Assembly: GCA_002403515.1 (NCBI GenBank)
Contig: DHHZ01000067.1
Location: 1-14,869 of the forward strand
Length of the DNA stretch: 14,869 nt
From: Legionellales bacterium UBA4759
Lineage (GTDB): Bacteria > Pseudomonadota > Gammaproteobacteria > Legionellales > Legionellaceae
Direction: 5' to 3'
In this document: positions 5,916 through 14,396 of the stretch, in pieces
How positions within the stretch are numbered: position 1 is the stretch's first letter
Layout: every line of letters starts with the position of its first letter
Translations under genes and position numbers: made by a program
Notes under the pieces: generated by a model
The model's database searches: none
What the model was told of the DNA's origin: nothing
What the model saw: only the letters and a program-made list of their open reading frames with translations

Positions 5916-5935
5916 ACCGCATAAGAGGATTCAAT

Positions 5936-5965
5936 AAAAAAACCGGATATTAATCCGGTTTTTTT
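5936..5965. terminator. Bidirectional rho-independent terminator
   Basis: A near-ideal hairpin: A-tract plus CCGGAT at 5936-5948, loop ATTA, then ATCCGG plus seven Ts at 5953-5965. The 13-bp stem is flanked by A-tract and T-tract, so it can stop transcription from both sides. It sits between the convergent genes at 5364-5915 and 5964-6701 and touches the stop codon of the latter. Confidence 0.92.
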
Positions 5966-6701
5966 ATTTTGCATTCATGCGCAAACCACCATCTAAACGA
6001 ATGACTTCACCATTCAGATAATCATTTTCAATCAGATGAATTGCTAATTGAGCATATTCCTCAGGCTTTCCTAAACGATGAGGAAAAGGAACATTTTTTG
6101 CTAATTCTATTTGCACTTCTTCTGGCATTCCAGCCATCATTGGCGTTTGCATGATTCCTGGGGCGATGGTATTGATACGAATTTGATGTTGTGCAAATTC
6201 TCTTGCCAAGGGCAAAGTCATAGCAGCAACTCCGCCTTTGGAAGCACTGTAGGCCGCTTGTCCAATTTGGCCTTCAAATGCCGCAACCGATGCCGTATGT
6301 ATGAATATGCCACGGGTTTGGTTTTCAGCAATGGGTTGTTGCATCATTTTTTCTGCAACTAAACGTAAAACATTAAATGTGCCCACCAAATTAATTTGAA
6401 TGACTTGGTTAAACTCATTTAAAGCCATGACCCCATTTTTCCCCACTACGCGTTTCGCGGGGGCGATACCTGCACATTGTATACAAATATTGGGGATACC
6501 AATTTTTTCAATGGTATTGCTTAATGCGGTACGAATCGAATCTTCATTGGTGACGTCACATTCAATTTGATAGTCATTTTGAGAGGCTTGTCTATCCCAA
6601 GAAACCACTAAAACACCTTTTTTCTTAAGCGCTTCAACGGTTGCTAATCCTAAACCAGATGAGCCTCCAGTGACAATTGCGCGAGATGTTGATAAATCCA
6701 T
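5964..6701 (-). CDS. Short-chain dehydrogenase, HSD10 / 3-hydroxyacyl-CoA dehydrogenase type
   Basis: Classical short-chain dehydrogenase/reductase, 245 residues. The cofactor motif TGGSSGLG is at 11-18, the CAG element at 76-78, and the catalytic residues are Ser138, Tyr151 and Lys155, with Asn104. The stretches TASVAAFEGQIGQAAYSASK (136-155), PFPHRLG and NGEVIRLDGG(L)RM are characteristic of the HSD17B10 (type II 3-hydroxyacyl-CoA dehydrogenase) group. The likely reaction is NAD-dependent oxidation of a 3-hydroxyacyl-CoA in fatty acid or branched-chain amino acid breakdown; the substrate is inferred from family. Asp36 at the end of the second strand fits preference for NAD over NADP. The ATG is preceded by GGAG with 6-base spacing. 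It lies one base after the isochorismatase-like gene and is last in a three-gene set. Confidence 0.88.
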   Translation of the reverse strand: MDLSTSRAIVTGGSSGLGLATVEALKKKGVLVVSWDRQASQNDYQIECDVTNEDSIRTALSNTIEKIGIPNICIQCAGIAPAKRVVGKNGVMALNEFNQVIQINLVGTFNVLRLVAEKMMQQPIAENQTRGIFIHTASVAAFEGQIGQAAYSASKGGVAAMTLPLAREFAQHQIRINTIAPGIMQTPMMAGMPEEVQIELAKNVPFPHRLGKPEEYAQLAIHLIENDYLNGEVIRLDGGLRMNAK

Positions 6702-6702
6702 A

Positions 6703-7257
6703 TTAATTCTCCGATTTCATAAATGCTTGATTGAGCGCTTTAAAAACTGGCGTGCCGGCTTGTTTTATCCATTCATAAAAAACCATCTCTGAGGTGATGA
6801 GCTCAACACCTGCTTTTTGCATGCGTTCAAGGGCTGTGTGATGATCTTGTAGGTGGCGTGCGGAAATGGCATCCAACACCACAAAGACTTTATGCCCATC
6901 ATCGATGAGATCAAGTGCAGTTTGTAAGATACAAACATGGGTTTCAATACCAACCAATATAATTTGTTTACGGTGAAGTTTTATCAGCTCTTGTTGAAAG
7001 TGTAAGTCCCTAAATGCTGAAAAACTTTCTTTTTCAATCAGCACATGCATGGGTAAAAGACTCCTGAGTGGTTCTATGGTGTATCCCAATCCTTTGGGAT
7101 ATTGCTCACACACTAAAACAGGTACATCCAACTCACTGGCAAGTCGCATGAGCCATTCGCAACGCCCCAGCATGTTTTTTGCATTGATGACTTTGGGGGT
7201 TAGTTTTTCTTGGACATCCATCACCACTAAACATGATTTTTCTTTGTCGAGTAACAT
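6703..7257 (-). CDS. Isochorismatase-like cysteine hydrolase
   Basis: Cytosolic hydrolase of the isochorismatase-like superfamily, 184 residues, the usual length for the small YcaC-like members. The catalytic triad is visible: Asp14 in VVMDVQEKL, Lys76 in IEKESFSAF, and Cys109 in GIETHVCILQTALDL, where the preceding residues form the family's cis-peptide segment. Members hydrolyse amide or related C-N bonds, or have no known substrate; here the substrate cannot be told, and neighbours do not include siderophore or nicotinamide genes. An AAGGAG lies 9 bases before ATG 7257. The gene sits 18 bases after rlmI and one base before the dehydrogenase gene, so all three are probably co-transcribed. 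Confidence 0.87.
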   Translation of the reverse strand: MLLDKEKSCLVVMDVQEKLTPKVINAKNMLGRCEWLMRLASELDVPVLVCEQYPKGLGYTIEPLRSLLPMHVLIEKESFSAFRDLHFQQELIKLHRKQIILVGIETHVCILQTALDLIDDGHKVFVVLDAISARHLQDHHTALERMQKAGVELITSEMVFYEWIKQAGTPVFKALNQAFMKSEN

Positions 7258-7275
7258 CCCTTAAAACTCCTTGTG

Positions 7276-8451
7276 CTAGGTCACACAGACCAATACCGCG
7301 GTTAAATATTGTCCTTCAGGAAAATGAGGCAATACAGGATGACAAATCGCAGGCCCGTACACACCAAGAATTTGAATTTGTCGATGTTCAGCTGTTGCTT
7401 GTTGGGCAACCAATTGTGTAAATTCTTGGGTATTTAATGCCGAAGAACAATTGCATGTCATTAATATACTACCGGATTTCATATTGCGAAAGACTTGGCG
7501 ATGTAAAAATCGATAAAGATTTTTAGCTTGATTCAGATGTTTTTTAGAGGGCACTAATTTGGGAGGGTCTAGAACTATCACATCATAATCTTTGGCTTTT
7601 TCAAGGTGGTTTTTGGCATCATCGACAATCCATTCAATACGATTGACACCATTGATTGAGGCATTGTGTTTTGCATGTTCGATGGCTGGTGCTGAACTGT
7701 CGACAGCGGTCACATCAGTAGCACCTGCCAATGCTGCGTGTAGTGCAAAACCACCGTGATAGGTATATAAATCAAGTACTTTTTTATTTTTGCAAAGACT
7801 TGCAAGGCGCTGATGATTTTCCCTTTGATCTAGGAAAATACCTGTTTTTTGTACATTTTCAAAATTAATTTCAAACTGAACACCGGCTTCTTTGACGATG
7901 GTTTTTAATCCCTCGCCACTATCGCGATGTGGCGATGACCAACCATCTTGTTGCAATGGTTTAATTTGCCCTAACCATAAAAACTTTTGTTTTGGGAAAT
8001 GTTGTTTTAATAAGTTTAAAATAAATTCTCTATGAAGTTCGGTCCAAAAGGCCGATGATGAAATGACTGTGATTTCATTGAAGGTATCAATAACCAAACC
8101 AGACAATCCATCACTTTCACTATTGCATAATCGATAGCCTGTGGTTTCTTCATTGGGAAAACCAAGACTCTGTCGAAGTGCGATGGCCTGCTCGATACGA
8201 AACTTTAAGACCTCTTCCCAACTCTTAAAGTTTTGCATGATTTTATCATTGGCAATCATGCGCACACGATAAAGGGAGTTGTCATTAAAAAAACCTGCAC
8301 CAACCAAAGTGCCTTGTGAATCAAAGACCTCCACCCAGTCACCAGCTTTTGGTGAACCCTGGATTTTTTGAATGGCTTGAGGAAAAACCCAAGGGTGGCC
8401 AGCAATAATTTTTTGTTGTTTTTGTGAAGAAAGAATAACTTTTGTTTGCAT
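7276..8451 (-). CDS. rlmI: 23S rRNA (cytosine-5) methyltransferase RlmI
   Basis: S-adenosylmethionine-dependent RNA methyltransferase; the E. coli family member methylates C1962 of 23S rRNA. The protein has 391 residues from ATG 8451 (E. coli about 396). Residues 1 to about 70 are a PUA RNA-binding domain (GHPWVFPQAI, GDWVEVFD, VGAGFFN). QKTGIFLDQR is at 201-210, SAM motif I DLYTYHGGFALHAA at 227-240, DPPK at 295-298, and the cysteine motif TCNCS at 332-336, which probably holds the nucleophile. An upstream ATG at 8490 would add 13 residues unlike the family, so 8451 is preferred. It is first in a minus-strand set with the hydrolase and dehydrogenase, and divergent from hemL. Confidence 0.92.
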   Translation of the reverse strand: MQTKVILSSQKQQKIIAGHPWVFPQAIQKIQGSPKAGDWVEVFDSQGTLVGAGFFNDNSLYRVRMIANDKIMQNFKSWEEVLKFRIEQAIALRQSLGFPNEETTGYRLCNSESDGLSGLVIDTFNEITVISSSAFWTELHREFILNLLKQHFPKQKFLWLGQIKPLQQDGWSSPHRDSGEGLKTIVKEAGVQFEINFENVQKTGIFLDQRENHQRLASLCKNKKVLDLYTYHGGFALHAALAGATDVTAVDSSAPAIEHAKHNASINGVNRIEWIVDDAKNHLEKAKDYDVIVLDPPKLVPSKKHLNQAKNLYRFLHRQVFRNMKSGSILMTCNCSSALNTQEFTQLVAQQATAEHRQIQILGVYGPAICHPVLPHFPEGQYLTAVLVCVT

Positions 8452-8511
8452 AATTGACTCTAATAACGAAGATGTGCAGTATTTTAGCAAAATTTTCTGT
8501 AGGATGCTCTA

Positions 8512-8540
8512 TTTACTCGCCTTTTTGTAAAGCGTATAAT
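8512..8540 (+). promoter_or_regulatory. Predicted sigma-70 promoter of hemL
   Basis: TTTACT at 8512-8517 and a perfect TATAAT at 8535-8540 have the ideal 17-base spacing. Transcription would start near 8547, leaving a leader of only about 23 bases. That leader has no clear Shine-Dalgarno sequence, so translation of hemL may start weakly. Confidence 0.65.
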
Positions 8541-8569
8541 ACATAAAAATTAATCCATATGGTTTCAAT

Positions 8570-9850
8570 ATGAACAAATCTGCGCAGTTATTTGAAAAAG
8601 CAAAACAACTTATTCCCGGTGGCGTTAATTCACCAGTACGTGCTTTCAAAGGCGTCGGCGGTACACCTGTATTCATGAAAAATGGGCAGGGCGCTTACAT
8701 GTTTGACGCTGATTATAATCGTTATATTGATTATATCGGCTCTTGGGGACCTTTAATTCTAGGACACAGTCACCCCAAAGTTTTATCAGCTGTTGAAAGT
8801 ATCTTACATCAAGGCATGACTTTTGGTGCGCCAACTGAAATTGAAATTGATATGGCACAAAAGATTTGTGAATTAATGCCTAATATTGAAAAAGTGCGTA
8901 TGGTTAATTCAGGCACTGAAGCGACCATGACCGCTATTCGAATGGCCCGCGCTATCACCGGTCGTCAAAAGATTATCAAATTTGCTGGCTGTTATCATGG
9001 ACATAGCGATTCTTTATTGGTGAAGGCAGGTTCTGGTTTATTAACATTGGGTGTGCCTTCATCGCCTGGTATTCCACAAAACTTAGCCGCCAATACTTTG
9101 ACTGTTGATTTTAATGATTTAGAGGCTATTGAGGCGCTATTTCAAAATTACGGTGATGATATTGCAGGTATTATTGTTGAACCTATTGCTGGAAATATGG
9201 GAATGGTTCTTCCGCAAGAGGGCTTTTTACAAGGTCTTCGAAAGGTTTGTGATGCCCATCAAGCCATTTTAATTTTTGATGAGGTGATGACAGGGTTTCG
9301 TGTTGCCCTAGGTGGTGCACAAGCCATCTATAATGTTGTGCCAGATATCACAACTTTGGGCAAGATAATCGGTGGTGGGATGCCAGTTGGTGCTATTGGT
9401 GGTAAGGCTTGGATCATGGATCATTTAGCGCCTGTTGGGCCTGTCTATCAAGCAGGGACATTGGCAGGAAATCCTTTAGCTATGGCAGCAGGTCTTGCAA
9501 CTCTTGATGCAATTTCACAACCCGATTTCTACGAAGAATTATCTAAAAAAACAGCAATTTTAGTGCAAGGCATTGCTGAAGTATCTCAACAATTGTCTGT
9601 ACCCATACAAATAGCTCAAATGGGTGGTATGTTTGGATTTTGTTTCACCGCGCAATCACCAATTCGAAACTATGATGATGTCGCAACCTCTGATGAAACT
9701 TTATTTAGAAAATTTTATCATCAGATGCTCCAATCTGGAGTTTATTTGGCGCCTTCTATGTATGAAGCAGGATTTTTATCAGCCGCCCACAGTATGGAAG
9801 ATATTGCCTATACTGTTGATGTTTTTGCAAAAGCATTAAAAGCTGTTTAA
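8570..9850 (+). CDS. hemL: Glutamate-1-semialdehyde 2,1-aminomutase
   Basis: Pyridoxal-phosphate enzyme that converts glutamate-1-semialdehyde to 5-aminolevulinate, the last step of the C5 route to haem. It acts in the cytosol as a dimer. The protein has 426 residues, as expected. The N-terminus (IPGGVNSPVRAFKGVGGTP) is the family hallmark. Further blocks are MVNSGTEATMTAIRMAR, KFAGCYHGHSD, FDEVMTGFRV and TTLGKIIGGGMPVGA. The PLP-binding lysine is Lys265, the same position as in E. coli. The start at 8570 follows a near-consensus promoter; the ribosome site is poor. The gene is complete and shows no sign of decay, so the organism probably makes its own haem precursor. The next gene (com1) has its own promoter candidate 90 bases on. 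Confidence 0.97.
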   Translation: MNKSAQLFEKAKQLIPGGVNSPVRAFKGVGGTPVFMKNGQGAYMFDADYNRYIDYIGSWGPLILGHSHPKVLSAVESILHQGMTFGAPTEIEIDMAQKICELMPNIEKVRMVNSGTEATMTAIRMARAITGRQKIIKFAGCYHGHSDSLLVKAGSGLLTLGVPSSPGIPQNLAANTLTVDFNDLEAIEALFQNYGDDIAGIIVEPIAGNMGMVLPQEGFLQGLRKVCDAHQAILIFDEVMTGFRVALGGAQAIYNVVPDITTLGKIIGGGMPVGAIGGKAWIMDHLAPVGPVYQAGTLAGNPLAMAAGLATLDAISQPDFYEELSKKTAILVQGIAEVSQQLSVPIQIAQMGGMFGFCFTAQSPIRNYDDVATSDETLFRKFYHQMLQSGVYLAPSMYEAGFLSAAHSMEDIAYTVDVFAKALKAV

Positions 9851-9862
9851 TTTTGGTAAAAA

Positions 9863-9891
9863 TTTGGTAAGATGTTAAAGTTATATATTAT
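9863..9891 (+). promoter_or_regulatory. Candidate promoter of com1
   Basis: TTGGTA at 9863-9868 and TATTAT at 9886-9891 with 17-base spacing. The TTTGGTAA sequence occurs twice, ten bases apart (from 9852 and 9862), so the upstream copy may be part of a regulatory site or chance. The gene follows with AGGAG eight bases before ATG 9941. Confidence 0.42.
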
Positions 9892-9940
9892 GGAATAGCA
9901 CGTATTAGGGAATATGGGCAGTTTAATTAGGAGAATATAG

Positions 9941-10735
9941 ATGAAATTAAGAAATATTGCATTAATGACCATGTTGGCAGGTACATCATTAGCTTTTGCT
10001 CAAGCGCCTCAATCAGCAGCGCCAGCGCCTTCAGCTTCATTCAATGCGCAACAAACACAAGAAATTGAGAAAGTGATTGCGAATTATTTGGTGAGCAATC
10101 CTGAAATTTTAGTCAAAGCATCTCAAGCATTACAAGAAAAACAACAAAAAGAAATGCAAGCAGAAGCAACTACTTTCATCAAACAAAATTCTGCACAATT
10201 GTTGAATGAAAAAATTTCTGTTGCTGGCTCTCAAAATCCTAATGTAACCATCGTTGAATTCTTTGATTACTCTTGTGGACATTGTATCAAAATGAGTTCG
10301 GTTATGACTGATTTGATGAAAGCTAATCCAAATGTTCGCGTGGTTTATCGTGAATTCCCAATATTTGGTGAAAAATCAATCAATGCTTCAAAAGCTGCAC
10401 TTGCTGCTGGTTTACAAGGTAAGTATAGCCAAATGCATGAAGCTTTATTTGCTATCAAAAATATTGACAACAAAGCCATTACAGAAGCTGCTAAGAAATT
10501 AAACTTAGACATGGCGAAGTTTGATAAAGACATGAAGAGCAAAGAAGTTGCTGAAGATTTAGCTGCGAATCGTCAATTGGCAGAAAAAATGAAATTATTC
10601 GGCACACCAGTATTTATTGTCATGTCTACACCAAATGGTCAAGTGAATAATGCAGCAAATCCTGTGATGATTCCAGGTTCTACATCATTAGCTAACCTAC
10701 AAAATGTTGTTAAAATGGTCGCTGAGGCAAAATAA
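9941..10735 (+). CDS. com1: Com1-like periplasmic DsbA-family thiol oxidoreductase
   Basis: Exported thiol:disulfide oxidoreductase, homologous in layout to Coxiella Com1 and Legionella DsbA2. Residues 1-20 are a signal peptide ending in LAFA. An Ala/Pro-rich spacer and a helical N-terminal domain follow (IEKVIANYLVSNPEILVKAS), of the ScsC/Com1 type that mediates oligomerisation. The thioredoxin-fold domain begins with VTIVEFFDYSCGHC; the active site is Cys112-Gly-His-Cys115, and the cis-proline is Pro223 in FGTPVF. The length of 264 is close to Com1 (about 252). Expected to act on disulfides of exported proteins, as oxidase or isomerase; which one cannot be read from sequence. In Legionella the homolog is tied to assembly of secretion machinery. 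AGGAG lies 8 bases before the ATG. glyQ starts three bases after its stop. Confidence 0.92.
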   Translation: MKLRNIALMTMLAGTSLAFAQAPQSAAPAPSASFNAQQTQEIEKVIANYLVSNPEILVKASQALQEKQQKEMQAEATTFIKQNSAQLLNEKISVAGSQNPNVTIVEFFDYSCGHCIKMSSVMTDLMKANPNVRVVYREFPIFGEKSINASKAALAAGLQGKYSQMHEALFAIKNIDNKAITEAAKKLNLDMAKFDKDMKSKEVAEDLAANRQLAEKMKLFGTPVFIVMSTPNGQVNNAANPVMIPGSTSLANLQNVVKMVAEAK

Positions 10736-10738
10736 TTT

Positions 10739-11626
10739 ATGCAGACGTTTCAAGATTTAATTGCAACCTTGTTGGGCTTTTGGGGCCAACAAGGTTGTGT
10801 TGTTTTACAGCCTTTTGATATGGAGGTTGGGGCAGGTACTTTTCATCCGGCAACTTTTTTAAAAGCCATTGGTCCAGAACCTTGGAAAGTCGCCTATGTT
10901 CAACCCTCAAGAAGGCCAACTGATGGACGCTATGGGGATAATCCAAATCGTCTACAGCATTACTATCAGATGCAAGTGATATTAAAGCCATCACCATTAA
11001 ATATTCAAAATTTATTTTTGGAGTCTTTAAAAGCCATTGGTGTCATTCCTTTAGAAGATGACGTGCGATTTGTCGAAGACAATTGGGAATCACCAACACT
11101 GGGTGCTTGGGGTCTTGGTTGGGAAGTATGGTTAAATGGTATGGAAGTTGCCCAATTTACCTATTTTCAACAAGTCGGTGGTTTGAGTTGCCAACCTGTG
11201 ACTGGTGAATTAACTTATGGTTTAGAGCGTTTGGCCATGCATGTGTTTGGGGTTGATTCTGTTTATGATTTACCTTGGGCAAAAGATGGTGAACGAACCA
11301 TTACTTATGGCGATGTGTTTTTACAAAATGAGCGAGAAATGTCGGCTTATAATTTTGAACATGCTGATGTTGAAATGCTATTTCGTCATTTTGATGATTA
11401 TGAAAAGCAAGCACTTCGTTTAATTGAATTGGCTTTGCCCTTGCCCGCATATGAGATGGTGGTTAAAGCTTCACATTGCTTTAATTTATTAGATGCCCGC
11501 CATGCTATTTCTGTTACAGAACGACAACGTTACATACTTCGTGTTCGTAATCTTTCTCGCGGTGTTGCTGAAATTTATTTTAAATCCAGAGAAGAAATGG
11601 GTTTTCCTTTAATAAAGGGTGATTGA
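10739..11626 (+). CDS. glyQ: Glycyl-tRNA synthetase alpha subunit
   Basis: Catalytic subunit of the bacterial alpha2-beta2 glycyl-tRNA synthetase, which charges tRNA-Gly with glycine. The 295 residues are slightly shorter than the E. coli subunit (303). Class II core motifs are clear: TLLGFWGQQGCVVLQPFD near the N-terminus, EVGAGTFHPATFL, then AYVQPSRRPTDGRYGDNPNR (class II motif 2 region) and LTYGLERLAMH. The start lies three bases after the com1 stop; the only ribosome-site-like sequence is GAGG inside the end of com1, so translation is probably coupled. Its TGA stop overlaps the ATG of glyS by one base. Confidence 0.97.
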   Translation: MQTFQDLIATLLGFWGQQGCVVLQPFDMEVGAGTFHPATFLKAIGPEPWKVAYVQPSRRPTDGRYGDNPNRLQHYYQMQVILKPSPLNIQNLFLESLKAIGVIPLEDDVRFVEDNWESPTLGAWGLGWEVWLNGMEVAQFTYFQQVGGLSCQPVTGELTYGLERLAMHVFGVDSVYDLPWAKDGERTITYGDVFLQNEREMSAYNFEHADVEMLFRHFDDYEKQALRLIELALPLPAYEMVVKASHCFNLLDARHAISVTERQRYILRVRNLSRGVAEIYFKSREEMGFPLIKGD

Positions 11627-13683
11627 TGAGTCAGGATATTTTTTTTGAACTGGGTCTAGAAGAGTTACCTAGTGGTTTGGTCAAGCCTTTGGCAAAAGAG
11701 CTTTTAACTAAAGTGACGTCAAGTTTAGAAGCATCGGGTGTGGCTTTTGAAAAAACATTTTATTATTCAACACCAAGACGAATTGCCTTTTTAATCGAAA
11801 ACGTGGCTGCAGAACAACCCACTAAAATAGGAACCAAAAGAGGGCCTGCACAAGCTGCGGCTCACGATGCAGAAGGAAAACCTACACAGGCTTTGTTAGG
11901 CTTTGCTCGTTCATGTGGTGTTCCTGTAGAAGCTTTGCGCTTAGAAACACAGGAAAAAGGTGCTTGGTGGGTTTATGATTTTGAAGAAAAGGGGCAAAAT
12001 ACCAAAGAATGGTTGCCAAGCTTAATTCAAGAATCATTGTCACAATTATCCATACCTAAACCCATGCGCTGGGGTGGGGAGAAGTATCAATTTGCAAGAC
12101 CAGCACATTGGGCTATCTTGATGTATGGCGATGAATATTTGCATGCATGCATTTTAGGTATCAATACCCAAGATAAATCCTATGGGCATCGCTTTTTGCA
12201 TCCACAAGCTGTGGTTATTGCCTCACCAAAAAATTATGAAAATCAATTAAAAGATGCAAAAGTTTGGGTGGATTTTAATGCTCGACGTGAAGAAATCATT
12301 CGACAAATTCATGAGCTTGAATCTTCTAAACAATGGCAAATCCCGCTTGATGAAGATTTATTGGATGAAATAACAAGTATCGTAGAATGGCCAGAAGTGA
12401 TGGTAGGGCGTTTTGACCAGCGCTTTTTAGAAGTTCCTGAAGCGGTGCTCATTGCATCGATGAAAGAACATCAAAAATGTTTGCCCATATATGACCAAAA
12501 AGGCACTTTAATGCCTTGTTTTCTATTTGTTTCAAACATCAAAAGTATTGAACCAGAGTCTGTTATACATGGTAATGAAAAGGTCATGCGAGCTCGATTA
12601 AGCGATGCGGCATTCTTTTATGAACAAGATAGAAAAAAAACTTTAATCGAATATGCGCCATTGACCGAAAAGGTTCTTTTTGAAAAACGCTTAGGTTCTT
12701 TAGCAGATAAAACTGCGCGTGTTAAAAAAATTGTAGAGTATTTAATACCACAATTGGGTTTAGATGCTAATCAAGCCAGGCGCGCAGTCGACTTATCAAA
12801 ATGCGATTTGATGACACAAATGGTCAGTGAATTTCCAGAACTGCAAGGGCAAATTGGTGAATACTATGCAAGCAAAGACCATGAAAGTGATGGTATTGCA
12901 AAAGCCTTATTTGAACAGTACTTGCCAAGATTTGCAGGGGATATGTTACCAGAAACCGATTTAGGTTTTGTTTTATCCTTAGCAGATAGAATTGATACTC
13001 TGGTCGGAATTTTTGCTATTGGCATGAAGCCAACTGGAGAAAAAGACCCCTATAAATTGCGTCGTCATGCTTTAGCGGTCGTTCGTTTATTGTTACAAAA
13101 ACCCAATCAATTAAATATTGTTGAAATTTTAAGAGTATCAGCTAGTGCTTATGATTTCTTAAACATAGAGCAAGCGCTATTGGATGATTTGAAAAAATTC
13201 ATGACCGAACGCATGCAATCTCATTATCAAAGTCAACAGTACCCCATTGAATGGTTTTTAGCAGGACTTTCTGTTCAAAACCTACAATGGTATGACTTGT
13301 CATTGCGATTAACTGCTTTTCGAGAATTCATGCGCTTTGAACACAGTGAGCAGTTATTTCAATCGGCAAAACGTGTTCGTCAAATTTTAGCACAAGTCGC
13401 AGAACCGCTCAGTGGTGAAGTTGATGAGCGTTATTTTCAAGAACCTGCTGAAAAACAATTGTGGCATGTTCTAAATGATGTGAAGGCACAGTTGGATGAG
13501 TTTTTAAGTTTTAAAAACTATGATCAAGCATTTCACTTGTTATTAAGTATATCTGAGCCCTTGAATGCATTTTTTGAAAAAGTGTTTGTGATGGCAGAGG
13601 ATCTGAAAGTTCGAAACAATCGTTTGAATCTTTTATTGAATTTACAAAAAGTGCTTTATTCGATTGTGGCTCTTGGCTCATGA
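11626..13683 (+). CDS. glyS: Glycyl-tRNA synthetase beta subunit
   Basis: tRNA-binding partner of GlyQ, 685 residues (E. coli 689). The family's conserved blocks appear in order: FFELGLEELPSGLVKPLA at the N-terminus, TPRRIAF, KRGPA, PKPMRWG, the FARPAHW block, EWPEVMVG, SMKEHQKC, VMRARLSDAAFFYEQD, LGSLADK, KCDLMTQMVSEFPELQG and PTGEKDPYKLRRHA. A C-terminal anticodon-binding helical region follows. The start is ATG 11626, overlapping the glyQ stop (TGATG), with AAGGG at 11615-11619 six bases upstream; a TTG three bases earlier is unlikely. It ends with an ATGA overlap with rsmJ. Apparently intact. Confidence 0.97.
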   Translation: MSQDIFFELGLEELPSGLVKPLAKELLTKVTSSLEASGVAFEKTFYYSTPRRIAFLIENVAAEQPTKIGTKRGPAQAAAHDAEGKPTQALLGFARSCGVPVEALRLETQEKGAWWVYDFEEKGQNTKEWLPSLIQESLSQLSIPKPMRWGGEKYQFARPAHWAILMYGDEYLHACILGINTQDKSYGHRFLHPQAVVIASPKNYENQLKDAKVWVDFNARREEIIRQIHELESSKQWQIPLDEDLLDEITSIVEWPEVMVGRFDQRFLEVPEAVLIASMKEHQKCLPIYDQKGTLMPCFLFVSNIKSIEPESVIHGNEKVMRARLSDAAFFYEQDRKKTLIEYAPLTEKVLFEKRLGSLADKTARVKKIVEYLIPQLGLDANQARRAVDLSKCDLMTQMVSEFPELQGQIGEYYASKDHESDGIAKALFEQYLPRFAGDMLPETDLGFVLSLADRIDTLVGIFAIGMKPTGEKDPYKLRRHALAVVRLLLQKPNQLNIVEILRVSASAYDFLNIEQALLDDLKKFMTERMQSHYQSQQYPIEWFLAGLSVQNLQWYDLSLRLTAFREFMRFEHSEQLFQSAKRVRQILAQVAEPLSGEVDERYFQEPAEKQLWHVLNDVKAQLDEFLSFKNYDQAFHLLLSISEPLNAFFEKVFVMAEDLKVRNNRLNLLLNLQKVLYSIVALGS

Positions 13684-14396
13684 GTGCTTATTTAAGCCTT
13701 GCTCACGATAATCTTCGTGAGCAAGCTCAGTTTTTTATCAATCAATTTCACTTACAATTGGATAACAGCCACTTACCCCGCCTACATTTGACAGAAAATG
13801 GTTTGCAATTATTAGACGAACATGCCAAAGCCATTGGTATGGATTGGAATGATAAACATTGGAAACAAAGGGCCAAAGGCTTACGAGGCAGTGATCCTTT
13901 GATCAAAGCAACCCTGGCTGGTCAAAAAATTCAAATTCTTGACATAACAGCAGGGTGGGGGAAAGATGCGCTTTTGATGGCACAAGCTGGTGCAAAAGTG
14001 TGTATGTTAGAGAGAAATCCCTACATGGCAGCACTTCTTTATGACAGCCATCAGCGTCTTGAAAATAAAGATTTGCAGTCTAGAATAAAAGTTATTTGGC
14101 ATGAGGCCCAAAACTACTTACAAGACTTAAGTCCAGAACATTTTCCTGATGTCATCTACATAGATCCTATGCATCCTAAAAGAGATAAAACTGCGCAAGT
14201 TAAAAAGCATTTACAAGTATTGCAATATTTTATTGCGCCCAATGAGGATGTTTTAGAGTTAATTAACTTGGCAAAACAAAAAGCTAAACTGCGTGTGGTT
14301 TTGAAATGGCCGGCAAAACAACATTTGCCATTAAAGGCCGATTACACCAACTCAGGCAAAACAATTCAGTACGCTATATATCAGCCCAATCATTAA
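13680..14396 (+). CDS. rsmJ: 16S rRNA (guanine-N2) methyltransferase RsmJ
   Basis: SAM-dependent methyltransferase; the E. coli family member (YhiQ) makes m2G1516 in 16S rRNA. The protein has 238 residues (E. coli 250). The SAM-binding motif DITAGWGKDALLMAQAG starts at residue 88, LERNP at 110-114 is the ribose-binding acidic end of the next strand, and IDPMHP at 161-166 is the catalytic motif. A VKKHLQVLQ helix and a VVLKWPAKQ strand follow, as in the family. An ATGA overlap with the glyS stop indicates translational coupling. Its stop overlaps by four bases with the stop of the convergent deacylase gene, leaving no room for a terminator between them. Confidence 0.92.
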   Translation: MSAYLSLAHDNLREQAQFFINQFHLQLDNSHLPRLHLTENGLQLLDEHAKAIGMDWNDKHWKQRAKGLRGSDPLIKATLAGQKIQILDITAGWGKDALLMAQAGAKVCMLERNPYMAALLYDSHQRLENKDLQSRIKVIWHEAQNYLQDLSPEHFPDVIYIDPMHPKRDKTAQVKKHLQVLQYFIAPNEDVLELINLAKQKAKLRVVLKWPAKQHLPLKADYTNSGKTIQYAIYQPNH

